Positions 63,924 through 64,000 of a DNA stretch of 64,000 bases are shown here, in pieces (the first letter of the stretch is position 1; each line of letters begins with the position of its first letter). The notes beneath the pieces are model-generated. The model saw only the letters and a list, made by a program, of their open reading frames with translations. It was not told where the DNA came from and searched no databases. This stretch comes from Chloroflexota bacterium. Its GTDB lineage: Bacteria > Chloroflexota > Anaerolineae > Anaerolineales > Villigracilaceae. Location of the stretch: assembly GCA_016219545.1 (NCBI GenBank), contig JACRMH010000022.1, forward strand, positions 101,108-165,107, given 5' to 3'. A program made the translations under genes and the position numbers.

Positions 63924-64000
63924 ATGAACAACGGAAAAGTCATCTTCAAAGAATACACAATGAAACAAGCGCAACTGTTGCCGCCGAGTTTAGAGGAATT
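63924..64000 (+). CDS. IS1182-like transposase, first 25 codons
   Basis: The visible N-terminus reads MNNGKVIFKEYTMKQAQLLP and continues with PSLEE. The block QxxLLPPSLEE is characteristic of IS1182-type transposases. The gene runs past the right edge of the window. TACAAT lies 6 nt before the ATG, with GAGGG in between, so either a leaderless or a normal start is possible. The assignment rests on a short segment and on the terminal repeat at 63861. Confidence 0.6.
   Translation, partial: MNNGKVIFKEYTMKQAQLLPPSLEE

Overview
The window looks like a chromosomal segment from a free-living, probably anaerobic or facultative bacterium of the Chloroflexota, most likely an Anaerolineae relative. 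This is an inference: there is no rRNA or ribosomal protein gene to place it. It rests on the gene mix (tungsten aldehyde:ferredoxin oxidoreductase, XdhD-type molybdenum hydroxylase, CBS-type pyrophosphatase, very large PAS/GAF/HD-GYP sensors, an SPFH protein with a C-terminal HTH), moderate GC, many promoters of the TATAAT type, and a large load of short palindromic intergenic repeats. The clearest RNA gene is one tRNA-Leu(GAG).

Layout. 1-6.3 kb: divergent thrB (cut by the window edge) and thrC; thrC runs into a SAM hydrolase and a complete ECF-type importer (fused A1A2 ATPase, S, T), then a DUF1684 gene. 6.3-10.4 kb: small membrane protein, dcd, a frameshifted IS1595-like element, arylamine N-acetyltransferase and a carotenoid-biosynthesis-like membrane protein. 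10.4-18.1 kb: an AT-rich NERD-UvrD helicase, a DinG-type helicase/exonuclease, a NERD-like membrane protein, plsX, and tRNA-Leu. 18.1-24 kb: a polar amino-acid ABC importer coupled to a DDAH-type hydrolase; SCP2 protein and aldehyde:ferredoxin oxidoreductase. 24-31.7 kb: two giant signalling proteins and a NarL-type regulator. 31.9-38.5 kb: Nnr repair enzyme, SPFH-HTH protein, zinc-ribbon protein, XdhC, a degenerate HepT-like protein and CBS-pyrophosphatase. 38.6-50 kb: a lipoprotein sensor with a solute-binding domain and HD-GYP, the XdhD-like Mo hydroxylase and its FAD subunit, a CcrM-like GANTC methyltransferase operon with a nucleotidyltransferase, and a C39-like protein. 50-56.5 kb: sigma/anti-sigma pair, nucleotidyltransferase, thioesterase divergent from a 2-hydroxyacid dehydrogenase, and an MFS exporter. 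56.5-64 kb: lipoprotein, membrane protein, MacB/LolCDE-type ABC operon, acyl-CoA ligase, and the first codons of an IS1182-like transposase.

How genes work together. XdhC (35.5 kb), the XdhD-like subunit (43-46 kb) and the FAD subunit (49.2 kb) probably serve one molybdenum hydroxylase although they are scattered. The histidine kinase and the NarL regulator form a two-component pair; two HD-GYP proteins point to cyclic-di-GMP turnover. The SBP-permease-ATPase-DDAH operon suggests uptake and hydrolysis of a (methyl)arginine-like compound.

The most unusual signals are these. (1) Four different dispersed-repeat sequences appear to be inserted in frame inside the two catalytic subunits of the Mo hydroxylase. 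(2) Several genes have TATAAT exactly 6-7 nt before the start codon, which predicts leaderless mRNAs, including a divergent pair whose start codons are only 21 bp apart. (3) The CcrM-like gene carries two GANTC sites, 10 bp apart, in its own promoter. All coordinates and motifs were read by eye and from the ORF track; no database search was run.
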